Source: JdFR-22 sp964534325
GTDB lineage: Archaea > Halobacteriota > Archaeoglobi > Archaeoglobales > Archaeoglobaceae
Assembly (NCBI GenBank): GCA_964534325.1
Contig: CAZHOR010000013.1
Span: forward strand, 1-64,000
Direction: 5' to 3'
DNA length: 64,000 nt
How positions within the stretch are numbered: position 1 is the stretch's first letter; every line of letters begins with the position of its first letter. The translations under genes were made by a program, and so were the position numbers. The notes below the pieces were generated by a model. It searched no databases, was not told the origin of the DNA, and saw only the letters and a program-made list of their open reading frames with translations. Below are positions 7,101-15,454 of this stretch, in pieces.

Positions 7101-8732
7101 CTACATCTTTTTTACCATGTATCCCTGGCTTTTCTCGTACCCCAGTTTTCTGTAGTAGTCTCTAACACCTACTCCGCTGATAACGGCTATTTTATCGTAT
7201 TCCTGTTTTGCTATCTCTTCAGCATTTGCCAGCAAATTCTTGCCGATGGATCTGTGCTGGAATGCGCCCTCATCTCTCGACCCTATGGGTAGGCTCTTCC
7301 CGTAAACGTGCAGCTCCCTTACCAGTGCTGCATTCTTGAGGGTGTCAATAGATGGTTCGTATGGGAACCTCAATCGAATAAATCCAGCGAGTGCACCGTT
7401 GTGGGGGACTTCGTAGGAGATAAAGTGTTCTTTACCTTTTGAAGCGCTGTAATCCCTTACCACAAGCTCTACTTCCGCATCTTCAATACCCCTATGACCA
7501 ACTTCCCTGCATCGAATGCAGTTGCAGTCATACCCATACTCCTTCAATTTCTGGTGAACCAGTTGCCTGATATTCCCTTTATCCAGCCCCAGAGCGTTCT
7601 TGATGGGGATGTCCCGCTGAATCCTCTGCACTCTAACCCACGGAGGAAAGTGGCGTTTGGCCCTGGCTATGAGGTCAATGACCTCTTCGGTGCTATACGG
7701 CCTGTAATCTCCATTCTCCCACATGCGATGAAGCTCTGTCCCCTCCACCACGAGCGTGGGATATATCTTCAGATAATCCGGCTTGAAATCCGGGTTGCTG
7801 AACAGCTCCCTGAACATCTCCTCATCTTTTTGCTTGTCGGAATACGGCAGGCCGGGCATTACGTGATATCCTACCTTAAATGCAGAGTCCTTGAGCAGTG
7901 TGGTGGCTTCAACTGTGTCCCCTACTCCATGGCCCCGATTTATCTTCTGAAGAATGCTGTCATAAACTGTCTGAACCCCCAGCTCAACTTTGGTTCCTCC
8001 ATATCCCAGCATCTCCTCGATCTGCGTTTCTTTAGCGTAATCAGGCCTGGTCTCAAACGTGATCCCTGTGCACCTTACCCTTACATTCTCATTCTTCTTC
8101 TTTGCCTGTTCAAAATCTGAGTCCTTTTCATTTTTAAAGGATTCTTCACCGCTCTGGAATGTATTGAGAGCATTGAATATCCCCAGCATGAAATCTTGCT
8201 TGTAATCTTTCTCTCTGGCAGGGAAGGTGCCTCCCATCACAATTATTTCCGCCTTCTCCACGTCATGGCCAAGCGAAGCCAGCTCTGTAAGCCTACCTCT
8301 TACCTGGTTGTAGGGATCATAGCTGTGCTGCCTGCCTCTCTGGGCTGCGGGCTCCAAACCGATATAGCTCTGAGGCGTGTTCTTTTCTACTCCACCAGGA
8401 CATGGCAGGCATTTACCATGGGGACAGGGAGCAGGAGAGGTCATAACCGAAATAACTGCCACACCAGAAATAGTTCGCACGGGCTTCAACCTCAAGATCT
8501 TTCTCAGCTTATTGATCTCTTCTTGGCCATTGCAGTCACTGAAATCCATTAAACAGGACAGAACGTCTGCATCACCCGGTATGGTGGATAAACTATATTT
8601 CTTGCTCACCTTCTTCTTGATCTTGGCGATATCTTCTTTATTCTTGGGTGGAGAGGACAGGATAGCCTCAGCTATCTCCATACATGCTCGGGAGTATTCC
8701 TGGGAGTATTCACTTGAGGCGGAGTCCATCAT
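7101..8732 (-). CDS. elp3: tRNA uridine(34) acetyltransferase Elp3
   Basis: The 543 residues combine a radical-SAM domain and a C-terminal GNAT acetyltransferase domain, as in archaeal Elp3, which alone makes cm5U at tRNA position 34 from acetyl-CoA and SAM. The Fe-S cluster motif CPHGKCLPCPGG (C-x4-C-x2-C) is at about residue 110. GGTFPA, MPGLPYS and the ELHVYG and GKNLLANAEEIA elements of the GNAT fold follow. The Zn-binding C-x-C-IRC cluster (CNCIRCREVG) is also present. The end YMVKKM matches the normal family terminus, so the TAG stop is genuine. It is divergent from the ThiI-like gene, another tRNA-binding protein. Confidence 0.95.
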   Translation of the reverse strand: MMDSASSEYSQEYSRACMEIAEAILSSPPKNKEDIAKIKKKVSKKYSLSTIPGDADVLSCLMDFSDCNGQEEINKLRKILRLKPVRTISGVAVISVMTSPAPCPHGKCLPCPGGVEKNTPQSYIGLEPAAQRGRQHSYDPYNQVRGRLTELASLGHDVEKAEIIVMGGTFPAREKDYKQDFMLGIFNALNTFQSGEESFKNEKDSDFEQAKKKNENVRVRCTGITFETRPDYAKETQIEEMLGYGGTKVELGVQTVYDSILQKINRGHGVGDTVEATTLLKDSAFKVGYHVMPGLPYSDKQKDEEMFRELFSNPDFKPDYLKIYPTLVVEGTELHRMWENGDYRPYSTEEVIDLIARAKRHFPPWVRVQRIQRDIPIKNALGLDKGNIRQLVHQKLKEYGYDCNCIRCREVGHRGIEDAEVELVVRDYSASKGKEHFISYEVPHNGALAGFIRLRFPYEPSIDTLKNAALVRELHVYGKSLPIGSRDEGAFQHRSIGKNLLANAEEIAKQEYDKIAVISGVGVRDYYRKLGYEKSQGYMVKKM

Positions 8733-8844
8733 CTTGAGATAAATTACAGGTTAAAAATAATTTTTCCAATTGGGCTTGAGTCAAGGGAAGGCTTAATATT
8801 TACCTCAATTGTAAAAACAGAAGAGGTTTGGGATAAAGGAAGTT

Positions 8845-9726
8845 ATGATACTTGTCAGATACGGAGAAATCGGATTGAAGGGAAAATTGAGGAAGAGATT
8901 TGAAGATCTACTTATATCCAATATTAAGAGAGTCCTGCAGGCGCAGGGATTTAGGGTCGAGGTCTCTTCTGACTGGGGCAGGATATACATCCACTCACAA
9001 GACGAAAGGATAGCCACACTTGCATCAGGGGTTTTTGGAGTGGCTTCCACCAGCGTAGCAGTTGAGACTGATTCCAAGATGAGCAGTATAAGGGCTAAAG
9101 CCCTGGAGATCGGAAGCAAGCTTATTGGCCCTGAGAACAGTTTTGCGGTTAGAGCCAGAAGAACTGGGGAGCATGATTTTTCATCCATGGACGTTCAGAG
9201 AACAGTGGGAGCGGACCTTCAATCACAGACAGATGCCGGAGTAGATCTAAGCGATCCGGATGTTGCGCTCTATATAGAGGTCAGAGGGGATAGTTCTTAT
9301 ATTTACACCTCCATCATCCCGGGTTTTGGGGGACTACCGGTAGGCAGCCAGGAAAGGGTTCTATCGCTGATAAATGATAGGAAATCCCTTGCATCTTCCT
9401 GGTATGCTCTGAGAAGGGGTTGTGACATAGACATCTTGTTATCGCCGGAAATAGAAGATGCCTACGAGATTCTATTGCCGTGGACGGACAACAGGACCAT
9501 ACGGATTCTTGAAGGTCATGACGATCTCACAGAGATGCTTTCCTGCTCCTTTACCACCAGATATCCCGCAATCTACTGCTCTATCACCATGGACCAGATG
9601 GAGGATCTGTTGCCGTTGCTTAGAAATAGAAAGATGCCGGTTCTCACGCCCCTTCTTCCTTTTAACCAGAATGAGATCGAGAAAAAAATAGCTGTTATAG
9701 AAAATTATTTCAACTCAATAAATTGA
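8845..9726 (+). CDS. ThiI-like THUMP protein lacking an active PP-loop
   Basis: Residues 1-165 are a good ThiI N-terminal ferredoxin-like plus THUMP region: MILVRYGEIGLKGK at the start and GENSFAVRARRTGEHDF in the THUMP. From about residue 170 it still follows ThiI (RVLSLI...YALRRGCDIDI). The ATP-binding SGGxDS PP-loop has become NDRKSL, and the downstream adenylation domain is shortened. At 293 residues it is about 90-100 short of a normal archaeal ThiI. The frame is open with no frameshift. It can probably still bind tRNA, but should not activate uridine 8 for 4-thiouridine synthesis. A 13-nt gap to the next gene suggests an operon. Confidence 0.8.
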   Translation: MILVRYGEIGLKGKLRKRFEDLLISNIKRVLQAQGFRVEVSSDWGRIYIHSQDERIATLASGVFGVASTSVAVETDSKMSSIRAKALEIGSKLIGPENSFAVRARRTGEHDFSSMDVQRTVGADLQSQTDAGVDLSDPDVALYIEVRGDSSYIYTSIIPGFGGLPVGSQERVLSLINDRKSLASSWYALRRGCDIDILLSPEIEDAYEILLPWTDNRTIRILEGHDDLTEMLSCSFTTRYPAIYCSITMDQMEDLLPLLRNRKMPVLTPLLPFNQNEIEKKIAVIENYFNSIN

Positions 9727-9739
9727 AGGAGCTTCCATA

Positions 9740-10237
9740 ATGAATCTTGTGGATATGGTGTCTGTTTTACCTTTTTTGGAGCTTAGAGTGGCTGTGGTTT
9801 CAGCCTTACCAGTAGCAGAGCTTAGAGGAGGAATACCTCTGGCGTTCTACTACGGATTCAATCCATTCAAAGCATATTTTGTCTCCATTATAGGTAATCT
9901 GGTACCTGTCCCTTTCCTGTTGCTATTTCTGGAGCAGGCAAGGAAGCTTGCCCTGAGGTGGAGTTGGTCTTCCACTATCTACCTCTTTTTTGAGAGAAGG
10001 GCAGAGAAAAGGAAGAACGTTATAGAAAAGTTCGGTTATCCCGGGCTCATCTTTTTCGTAGCCATACCCCTGCCAGTAACAGGTGCATGGACCGGCTCAC
10101 TGGTCTCCTTCTTGTTGAGGCTGAATCCCGCTAAATCATTCTTTTTCATTTTCATAGGAGTACTCATCGCTGGATTGGTGGTGACTGCAGCGGTAATGGG
10201 CGTTTTCTCCATAGTATCGCTCCTGAACCCTGTTTGA
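9740..10237 (+). CDS. Small multidrug export family membrane protein (Sm_multidrug_ex)
   Basis: This 165-residue membrane protein of the COG2426 family has the internal pair of motifs VAELRGGIPLAFYYG and VAIPLPVTGAWTGSLVSFLL. These resemble re-entrant loops of the DedA-like superfamily. About four or five hydrophobic segments are visible. The family name comes from a bacterial annotation, and transport of drugs is unproven. GGAG lies 8 nt before the ATG. It follows the ThiI-like gene by 13 nt. Confidence 0.8.
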   Translation: MNLVDMVSVLPFLELRVAVVSALPVAELRGGIPLAFYYGFNPFKAYFVSIIGNLVPVPFLLLFLEQARKLALRWSWSSTIYLFFERRAEKRKNVIEKFGYPGLIFFVAIPLPVTGAWTGSLVSFLLRLNPAKSFFFIFIGVLIAGLVVTAAVMGVFSIVSLLNPV

Positions 10238-10427
10238 ATTTTTCACTGCAAAACCAGTTTGAACATACTAATCGTCCAGTCTTTTTCTCTCCACCTTTTT
10301 CTTCTTTTTCCTGGTGGAAAAATGAGATGATCATCTTGCTGAGGTGTTTGCCGAAGTATCCGATGAACCCGGCAATGAACACAATTGCAACCCATTTAAG
10401 GATCTCAAGTATTTGAGAGGTGTCCAT
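10164..10427 (-). CDS. Small single-pass membrane protein
   Basis: The first 30 residues form one clear transmembrane helix (ILKWVAIVFIAGFIGYFG) followed by a basic then acidic tail (KMIISFFHQEKEEKGGEKK). I recognise no family. Support for it being real is a TATA box (ATACTTAAATAGC, 10450-10463) at leaderless distance from the ATG. The last 25 or so codons run antisense into the end of the preceding gene and look less protein-like. The ancestral stop may have been nearer codon 50. Confidence 0.5.
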   Translation of the reverse strand: MDTSQILEILKWVAIVFIAGFIGYFGKHLSKMIISFFHQEKEEKGGEKKTGRLVCSNWFCSEKFKQGSGAILWRKRPLPLQSPPIQR

Positions 10428-10532
10428 GACACGAATATTTTCTGGAAAAAGCTATTTAAGTATATTGGTGTTTTCTCCAGCCTCTACTCCCTATTTTTCC
10501 TCTGAGCGGTATTGATAATGATGGTCGAGAAG

Positions 10533-10542
10533 CTTTAAATAG
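10533..10542 (+). promoter_or_regulatory. Catalase gene TATA box
   Basis: CTTTAAATAG lies about 60 nt before the catalase ATG. A purine-rich AGGGGGAATAA ribosome-binding region lies about 10 nt before the start. Confidence 0.6.
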
Positions 10543-10597
10543 TCAGAATAGGTCAAATACGTTAACCAATTCTAAAGTTTTAGGGGGAATAAACTAA

Positions 10598-12115
10598 ATG
10601 AAAAAAGATGAGAGAAGGGATTTGACCACGGCTTTTGGAGCGCCTGTGGGTGATGATCAGAACAGTCTGACGGCTGGAGAAAGAGGTCCTGTCCTCATGC
10701 AGGACGTGCACCTTCTTGATAAGTTGTCTCATTTCGATCGCGAGCGCATACCTGAACGTGTGGTCCACGCCAAGGGAGCTGGAGCTGGTGGATATTTTGA
10801 AGTGACAAGGGACGTCAGCAAGTACACCAAAGCAAAATTCCTTTCAGAGATAGGGAAGAGAACAGAGGTCTTCGCCCGCTTCTCCACTGTGGGTGGGGAG
10901 AGAGGTTCTGCCGACGCTGCTCGTGATCCGCGTGGGTTTGCTGTAAAGTTCTACACCGAGGATGGTAACTACGATTTCGTGGGGAACAACACTCCTGTGT
11001 TCTTCATACGTGATCCTCTGAAATTTCCGGATTTCATTCATACTCAAAAACGTCATCCTGCCACTAACTGCAAGGACCCGGACATGTTCTGGGATTTTCT
11101 TTCGCTGACACCAGAATCAACGCATCAGGTGACCATTCTGTTCTCCGATAGGGGAACTCCGGCCACATACAGGAACATGAACGGATACAGCAGTCACACC
11201 TACAAATGGTATAATGAGGATGGAGAGTATTTCTGGGTGAAATACCACTTCAAGACCGACCAGGGGATAAAGAACCTCACCCGCGAGGAAGCAGAGGACA
11301 TGAGCGGTAAAGACCCTGATCATGCTACCAGAGACCTTTATGACGCTATCGAGACAGGAGACTATCCCTCATGGACCCTTCAGATGCAGATAATGACCCC
11401 TGAGGAAGCAGAAGACTACCGTTTCGACATCTTCGACATAACCAAAGTATGGCCTCATGCAGACTTCCCGCCTATTGATGTGGGTAAACTGGTTCTCAAC
11501 CGCAACCCCGAAAACTACTTTGCCGAAGTAGAGCAGGCCGCCTTCAACCCCAGCAATCTGGTGCCGGGAATTGGCGTTTCGCCAGATAAGATGCTCCAGG
11601 CCCGTCTGTTCTCCTACCACGACACCCATCTCCACAGACTGGGCCCCAACTACCACTTGATACCGGTGAACAGACCCAAGAACGCACCGGAAAACAGCTA
11701 TCAGCGCGACGGGTTCATGCGGGTCGACTCGAACGGAGGTAGCGGTCCAAACTACTGGCCCAACAGTTTCGGTGGACCAGAACCTGACAGGTCCGCAAAA
11801 GAGCCTCCATTCGAAGTCTCCGGAAAGGCTGACAGATACCCCTACACCCACCCCAACGACGACTTCGTTCAGCCCGGCAACCTCTACCGGGACGTGATGA
11901 CCGAACAGGACCGCACCAATCTGGTGGGTAATATAGTTGATCATCTGGGTAACGCTCAAAAAAGGATACAGCTACGTCAGGCTGCACTGTTCTTTAAAGC
12001 AGACGCAGAATTCGGTAGAAGAGTGGCCGAAGGGCTTGGACTGGACATGAGCAAAGTGGAAGAACTGGCTGGAATGCCACAACAGGAGAGGGAAAAAGCC
12101 ACATCACAACCATGA
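10598..12115 (+). CDS. katA: Monofunctional haem catalase
   Basis: This 505-residue clade-3-type catalase decomposes H2O2. The distal haem pocket is visible: the catalytic histidine in RIPERVVHAKGAGAGG (about residue 54), serine/arginine in ARFSTVGGERGSAD, and asparagine in DFVGNNTPVFF. The proximal tyrosine ligand lies in RLFSYHDTHLHRLG (about residue 338). All core motifs are intact. Its richer C/G third positions than many neighbours and its near-bacterial sequence suggest acquisition by transfer, though this was judged by eye. It gives an apparent anaerobe protection from oxygen exposure. Confidence 0.96.
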   Translation: MKKDERRDLTTAFGAPVGDDQNSLTAGERGPVLMQDVHLLDKLSHFDRERIPERVVHAKGAGAGGYFEVTRDVSKYTKAKFLSEIGKRTEVFARFSTVGGERGSADAARDPRGFAVKFYTEDGNYDFVGNNTPVFFIRDPLKFPDFIHTQKRHPATNCKDPDMFWDFLSLTPESTHQVTILFSDRGTPATYRNMNGYSSHTYKWYNEDGEYFWVKYHFKTDQGIKNLTREEAEDMSGKDPDHATRDLYDAIETGDYPSWTLQMQIMTPEEAEDYRFDIFDITKVWPHADFPPIDVGKLVLNRNPENYFAEVEQAAFNPSNLVPGIGVSPDKMLQARLFSYHDTHLHRLGPNYHLIPVNRPKNAPENSYQRDGFMRVDSNGGSGPNYWPNSFGGPEPDRSAKEPPFEVSGKADRYPYTHPNDDFVQPGNLYRDVMTEQDRTNLVGNIVDHLGNAQKRIQLRQAALFFKADAEFGRRVAEGLGLDMSKVEELAGMPQQEREKATSQP

Positions 12116-12129
12116 CCCATACTGGAAAA

Positions 12130-12152
12130 CCTGAAATAAGAAGAATTTCAGG
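12130..12152. terminator. Bidirectional terminator between catalase and CBS gene
   Basis: CCTGAAAT, a 7-nt loop and ATTTCAGG form a perfect 8-bp stem, followed on the plus strand by a T-rich tract (TCTTTTATTTTTT). It sits between converging genes and could serve both. Confidence 0.55.
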
Positions 12153-12204
12153 AATCTAACGCTGACAATCTCTTTTATTTTTTAATTCTACTGATCTAAT
12201 TCTC

Positions 12205-12693
12205 TTAGTCAACAATTATGTCCAGTATATCCTGTCTGGCTATTATTCCCGCCAGCTTTCCTTCTTTATCCACGACAGGCAACCTGTTGAAGTCTTTCTG
12301 GCTCATTATCCTGGAAGCTTCCGAGATGGATGTATCAGGTGATACGGTTACCGGCTCTCTGGTCATCACATCCTTAACTTTACCGTTTAGGAGCGTATTA
12401 TATCTTTGTTTGATCTCTTCTGGCAGTTCCATTACTCTTTTCCAGTAGTTGCGTATGGTCAGGAACACGAAGGGGTTGAAGGGATTCAACTCGATATCGG
12501 GAAGAGAAATGGTTGAGGTCAGGTTTATAATATCTGCCTCGCTGAGCACTCCTATTACTCTGCCTTCGTCGTCCACTACAGGGGCCCCACTTATCTTATT
12601 GACTTTGAAGGTCTCAATTGCTTTCTGGATCCTGTCCTCGGGCTGGAAAGAGATCACGTTGGTGGTCATAACTTCTCTTACGGTTCTTGGCAT
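12205..12693 (-). CDS. CBS-domain pair protein
   Basis: Two CBS motifs fill this protein of about 162 residues. The first is TVREVMTTNVISFQPEDRIQKAI...ISGAPVVDDEG and the second VKDVMTREPVTVSPDTSISEA...FNRLPVVDKEG. Such Bateman modules bind adenosine nucleotides or SAM and act as energy or ligand sensors. No effector domain is attached. ATG 12693 is chosen because AAAGGAGG lies just before it. It follows the paralogous CBS gene by 15 nt, so the two form an operon and may work as a heteromer. Confidence 0.85.
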   Translation of the reverse strand: MPRTVREVMTTNVISFQPEDRIQKAIETFKVNKISGAPVVDDEGRVIGVLSEADIINLTSTISLPDIELNPFNPFVFLTIRNYWKRVMELPEEIKQRYNTLLNGKVKDVMTREPVTVSPDTSISEASRIMSQKDFNRLPVVDKEGKLAGIIARQDILDIIVD

Positions 12694-12707
12694 TTTAAAT
12701 CCTCCTT

Positions 12708-13151
12708 TCAATCCTCCTGAAGTGAGGCCAGTATGTCCGCTCTAGTAACTATACCGATCAGCTTATTGTTTTCATCAATAACTGGCAGACGATTATATCC
12801 TGTGGAATGCATAATGGATATTGCGTCATTAATCAGGCTTTCAGGTCCTGCAGTCTGAGGATGCTTTGACATTACTTCATTGACCCTGGTCTCGCTCAAT
12901 CTCTCTATATCCTGCTGAATATCCTGTTCTTGCTCTTGAAGAAGGACCTTATTCAAGGAGTACCAGGGGAGATCACCCAAAAAGCCCAGAACATCGGCCT
13001 CGCTGAGCACTCCCACAATATCACCCTCTTTATTTAAAACTGGAGCACCACTTACGTTCTTTTCCCTGATTATTTTCGCAGCTTCCATTAAAGTATGATC
13101 CTCCTTCACCGTGACTACGTTTCTGTTCATGATCTCTTCAACTTTTTCCAT
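12708..13151 (-). CDS. CBS-domain pair protein
   Basis: This 147-residue Bateman module has two CBS repeats, VEEIMNRNVVTVKEDHTLMEAAKII...SGAPVLNKEGDIVGV and VNEVMSKHPQTAGPESLINDAI...YNRLPVIDENNKLIG. It is a paralogue of the downstream gene and clearly arose by tandem duplication. It diverges from the cation-efflux transporter gene with a shared promoter region, which may hint at a common cue. The ligand is unknown. Confidence 0.85.
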   Translation of the reverse strand: MEKVEEIMNRNVVTVKEDHTLMEAAKIIREKNVSGAPVLNKEGDIVGVLSEADVLGFLGDLPWYSLNKVLLQEQEQDIQQDIERLSETRVNEVMSKHPQTAGPESLINDAISIMHSTGYNRLPVIDENNKLIGIVTRADILASLQED

Positions 13152-13213
13152 TGAAAGTTGTTAATGCATCCAGAACTTTAAGTTTTCTAAAAAACAAAGC
13201 AAAGCAGTAGAAT

Positions 13214-13222
13214 ACTTAAATA
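13214..13222 (+). promoter_or_regulatory. TATA box of the cation-efflux gene
   Basis: ACTTAAATA ends 31 nt before the ATG at 13254, with no ribosome-binding site, so the transcript probably has a very short or no leader. Confidence 0.5.
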
Positions 13223-13253
13223 TTTGACAATCCTTATTTTATTATAGATTCAG

Positions 13254-14231
13254 ATGACCTCCCACAACTCCAATGCAACACAAAATCCTGTTGAGAGCAA
13301 ATCTGTGGTTTTAGCTGCTTTAATTGCCAACGCCGCCATAGCTGTTCTAAAGTTCATTGGTTATCTGCTGACCTTTAGCCCGGCGATGCTCTCCGAAACC
13401 TATCACTCCATATCGGATACCGGCAACCAGATCTTTTTGTTGATAGGGATAGAATACAGTCATAAAAGGCCCTCCAGAATCCATCCCTTCGGATACGGGA
13501 AAGCCCAGTTCTTCTACAGCTTTCTGGTGAGCGTGTTCCTCTTCGGTATAGCGGGGATCGAGAGCTTCAGACACGGTTATGACGCAATCATCCACCAGAA
13601 AAGCTCTCTGGCGGGCGGTACAGTTTCTCTCCTGGGACTCAATTTCCCGGCAGTATTCGTGAACTATGGAGTGCTAATAGGGGCCATATTATTTGAGGGA
13701 TATGCATTCTCCAAGGCTTATAAGGGGATGAAAGGAGAGATAGAGAAGCACGGGTGGAGCGGATTTAGGGAGTGTTTCAGGAAGACCAGCAACGTCAGCA
13801 CACTCACCGCATTCACCGAAGACACTATCGCCATAATCGGCGCGGGGATGGCACTAATAGGTATCTGGCTCACCCAATTGACCGGAAACCCTTTCTTCGA
13901 CGGTTTCTCCGCCCTATTGATAGGGATAACTCTGATGTTCTTCGCCGTAATGCTCGCCTGGGAAAATCAGCGACTGCTTATAGGGGAGAGTCTACCGGCT
14001 AATGAAGAGAAAAAACTTCGGAATATCATCTTGAGAGCTGAAGAGGTGAGAGAGATAGTTGATTTCAGGACCGTTTACTTCGGACCCGACAATATAATCG
14101 TTACGGCTGATGTGGCTATGGACCCGGACTTGAACACTGAGGAAGTGGACGAAGTGATCTCCCGCATGGAAAAAGAGATGAGAGAAGCGAACAAAGATAT
14201 AAAGAAAGTGTATATCGAGCCGGAGACCTAA
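13254..14231 (+). CDS. Cation diffusion facilitator (CDF) transporter
   Basis: This 325-residue CDF protein has the six-helix core. The metal-site signature SETYHSISDTGNQIFL (TM2, with a HxxxD-type arrangement) is present, as are a HPFGYGKAQFFYSF loop and the second site near AFTEDTIAIIGAGMAL. The C-terminal cytosolic ferredoxin-like domain runs from about residue 245 (VREIVDFRTVYFGPDNIIVTADV). It exports a divalent metal (Zn, Fe, Mn or Co) by proton antiport. The metal cannot be fixed from sequence. Confidence 0.9.
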   Translation: MTSHNSNATQNPVESKSVVLAALIANAAIAVLKFIGYLLTFSPAMLSETYHSISDTGNQIFLLIGIEYSHKRPSRIHPFGYGKAQFFYSFLVSVFLFGIAGIESFRHGYDAIIHQKSSLAGGTVSLLGLNFPAVFVNYGVLIGAILFEGYAFSKAYKGMKGEIEKHGWSGFRECFRKTSNVSTLTAFTEDTIAIIGAGMALIGIWLTQLTGNPFFDGFSALLIGITLMFFAVMLAWENQRLLIGESLPANEEKKLRNIILRAEEVREIVDFRTVYFGPDNIIVTADVAMDPDLNTEEVDEVISRMEKEMREANKDIKKVYIEPET

Positions 14232-14345
14232 GGGTAACTATAATCAATCAATTATAAATCAATAGAATATCGAACTGATTTAAATTTTGAGTTGAAGCAT
14301 ATATTTTTATTGTTGAAGGGAAAGCTATATTGGAGGGTTTTTAAA

Positions 14346-14618
14346 GTGGCTAAAAAGCAGTTTACGTATGAAGAGGCTAAACAAGTGGGAGAGAGTTTAG
14401 GAATAACGTGGGATAAATTCGATGTGGATCAGTTCAGAAGAGGGATGGAAGTTGAGCTTGAGCACGGTTCTCATGACCCAGTAACTGACGTCACCAACGA
14501 CGACCCTTTAATGACCGGTAAAATCGCCCTGGCGCACCTAACTGAGTTCCCGGACTATTACGATAGGCTGGGGAAGATGGAGGAAGAAGCCGAAGAATAC
14601 TGGGAGAAAACTGATTGA
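14346..14618 (+). CDS. DUF5661 family protein
   Basis: This 90-residue acidic protein matches the DUF5661 pattern: FTYEEAKQVGESLGI, FRRGMEVELEHGSHDP, DPLMTGKIALAHLTEFPDYY. The function of the family is unknown. The start is taken as GTG 14346, which has TTGGAGG 9 nt upstream, not the in-frame ATG at 14292, which would add an unrelated hydrophobic 18 residues. It ends 8 nt before the convergent mscS gene. Confidence 0.75.
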   Translation: MAKKQFTYEEAKQVGESLGITWDKFDVDQFRRGMEVELEHGSHDPVTDVTNDDPLMTGKIALAHLTEFPDYYDRLGKMEEEAEEYWEKTD

Positions 14619-14626
14619 GTATTGGA

Positions 14627-15454
14627 TTAGCTAATGCTTTGATCTGAGCTGCTGAACACGTTTACTTCCGGTGCCAGTATCCCCTGCTTGTCGAACTCAT
14701 CCCACGTTCTTCTGGTGACTTCGGATTTGAACTCGAATTCTTTTCTCAAATCGTGAACGTAAGCCTTTCCTCTTAGCCTTCTGTAAAAGGGAAAATCTTC
14801 CAGCAGGACCGTGAAAGGGTGTTTTTCCGTGATATACACATATCTTGAAGTCACAATAGCTTCCTTCAGGATCTCCATGGCTTTTTCGGCATTCGATGTG
14901 GGGTCGATGAACAGGTCGATTACTACCATCATCTCTGGAGCGCCTGCATTTGCGCTGGCTACCGATTGAGTGAAGATCAGGTAGTTGGGGACGGCAACAT
15001 AATCATCATCGGGGGTCCTGAGCCTGGTGGAACGGATACCGATGTCGATCACCTCTCCATAATAGTCTCCGATCCTGATCTTGTCTCCGATCTGGTAGGG
15101 CTTTTCGAATACGATCACCATGCCTCCCACTACATCCGCCAGAAAATCCTTGAGGCCAAAGCCTACAGCAGCGCCGAGAAGGCCGGAGAATGCTATCAAC
15201 TGGGTTGAAGATAAGTGAAGAACTGATGCCAGGACGATATATATTGCGCCACCATAAATTATGAATTTCAGCAAAGGAATGACCATCTTAATGGTTATCC
15301 TGTACGGTACCGCCTGCTCTGAGAACTTGGTCAATACGTAGGTTATAAACCTTGTCAGTAGATAGGCAAAGATTATCACCAGAATTGAGTTCAAAACGGT
15401 TGCCGGATCGATCTCTTTCAGCAATTCAAATCCTTCCAGATTATCGTTCGCCAT
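14627..15454 (-). CDS. mscS: MscS-family mechanosensitive channel
   Basis: This intact 275-residue small-conductance channel has three N-terminal hydrophobic helices and a pore helix with LIAFSGLLGAAVGFGLKDFLADVVGG. The beta domain follows with PYQIGDKIRIGDYYGEVIDIGIRSTRLRTPDDDYVAVPN, then a C-terminal domain. It releases solutes on hypo-osmotic shock. Its ATG directly follows the TAG of the upstream ATPase gene and is in the same frame. The channel is therefore translationally coupled to, or could be fused by amber read-through with, that ATPase. Confidence 0.93.
   Translation of the reverse strand: MANDNLEGFELLKEIDPATVLNSILVIIFAYLLTRFITYVLTKFSEQAVPYRITIKMVIPLLKFIIYGGAIYIVLASVLHLSSTQLIAFSGLLGAAVGFGLKDFLADVVGGMVIVFEKPYQIGDKIRIGDYYGEVIDIGIRSTRLRTPDDDYVAVPNYLIFTQSVASANAGAPEMMVVIDLFIDPTSNAEKAMEILKEAIVTSRYVYITEKHPFTVLLEDFPFYRRLRGKAYVHDLRKEFEFKSEVTRRTWDEFDKQGILAPEVNVFSSSDQSIS

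Noticed and set aside
7494..8120. Long plus-strand open frame inside elp3
   Set aside because: It is antisense to a fully conserved Elp3; its translation has no family features.
11369..11959. Long minus-strand open frame inside the catalase gene
   Set aside because: Antisense shadow of a complete catalase; GC-rich codon bias explains the open frame.
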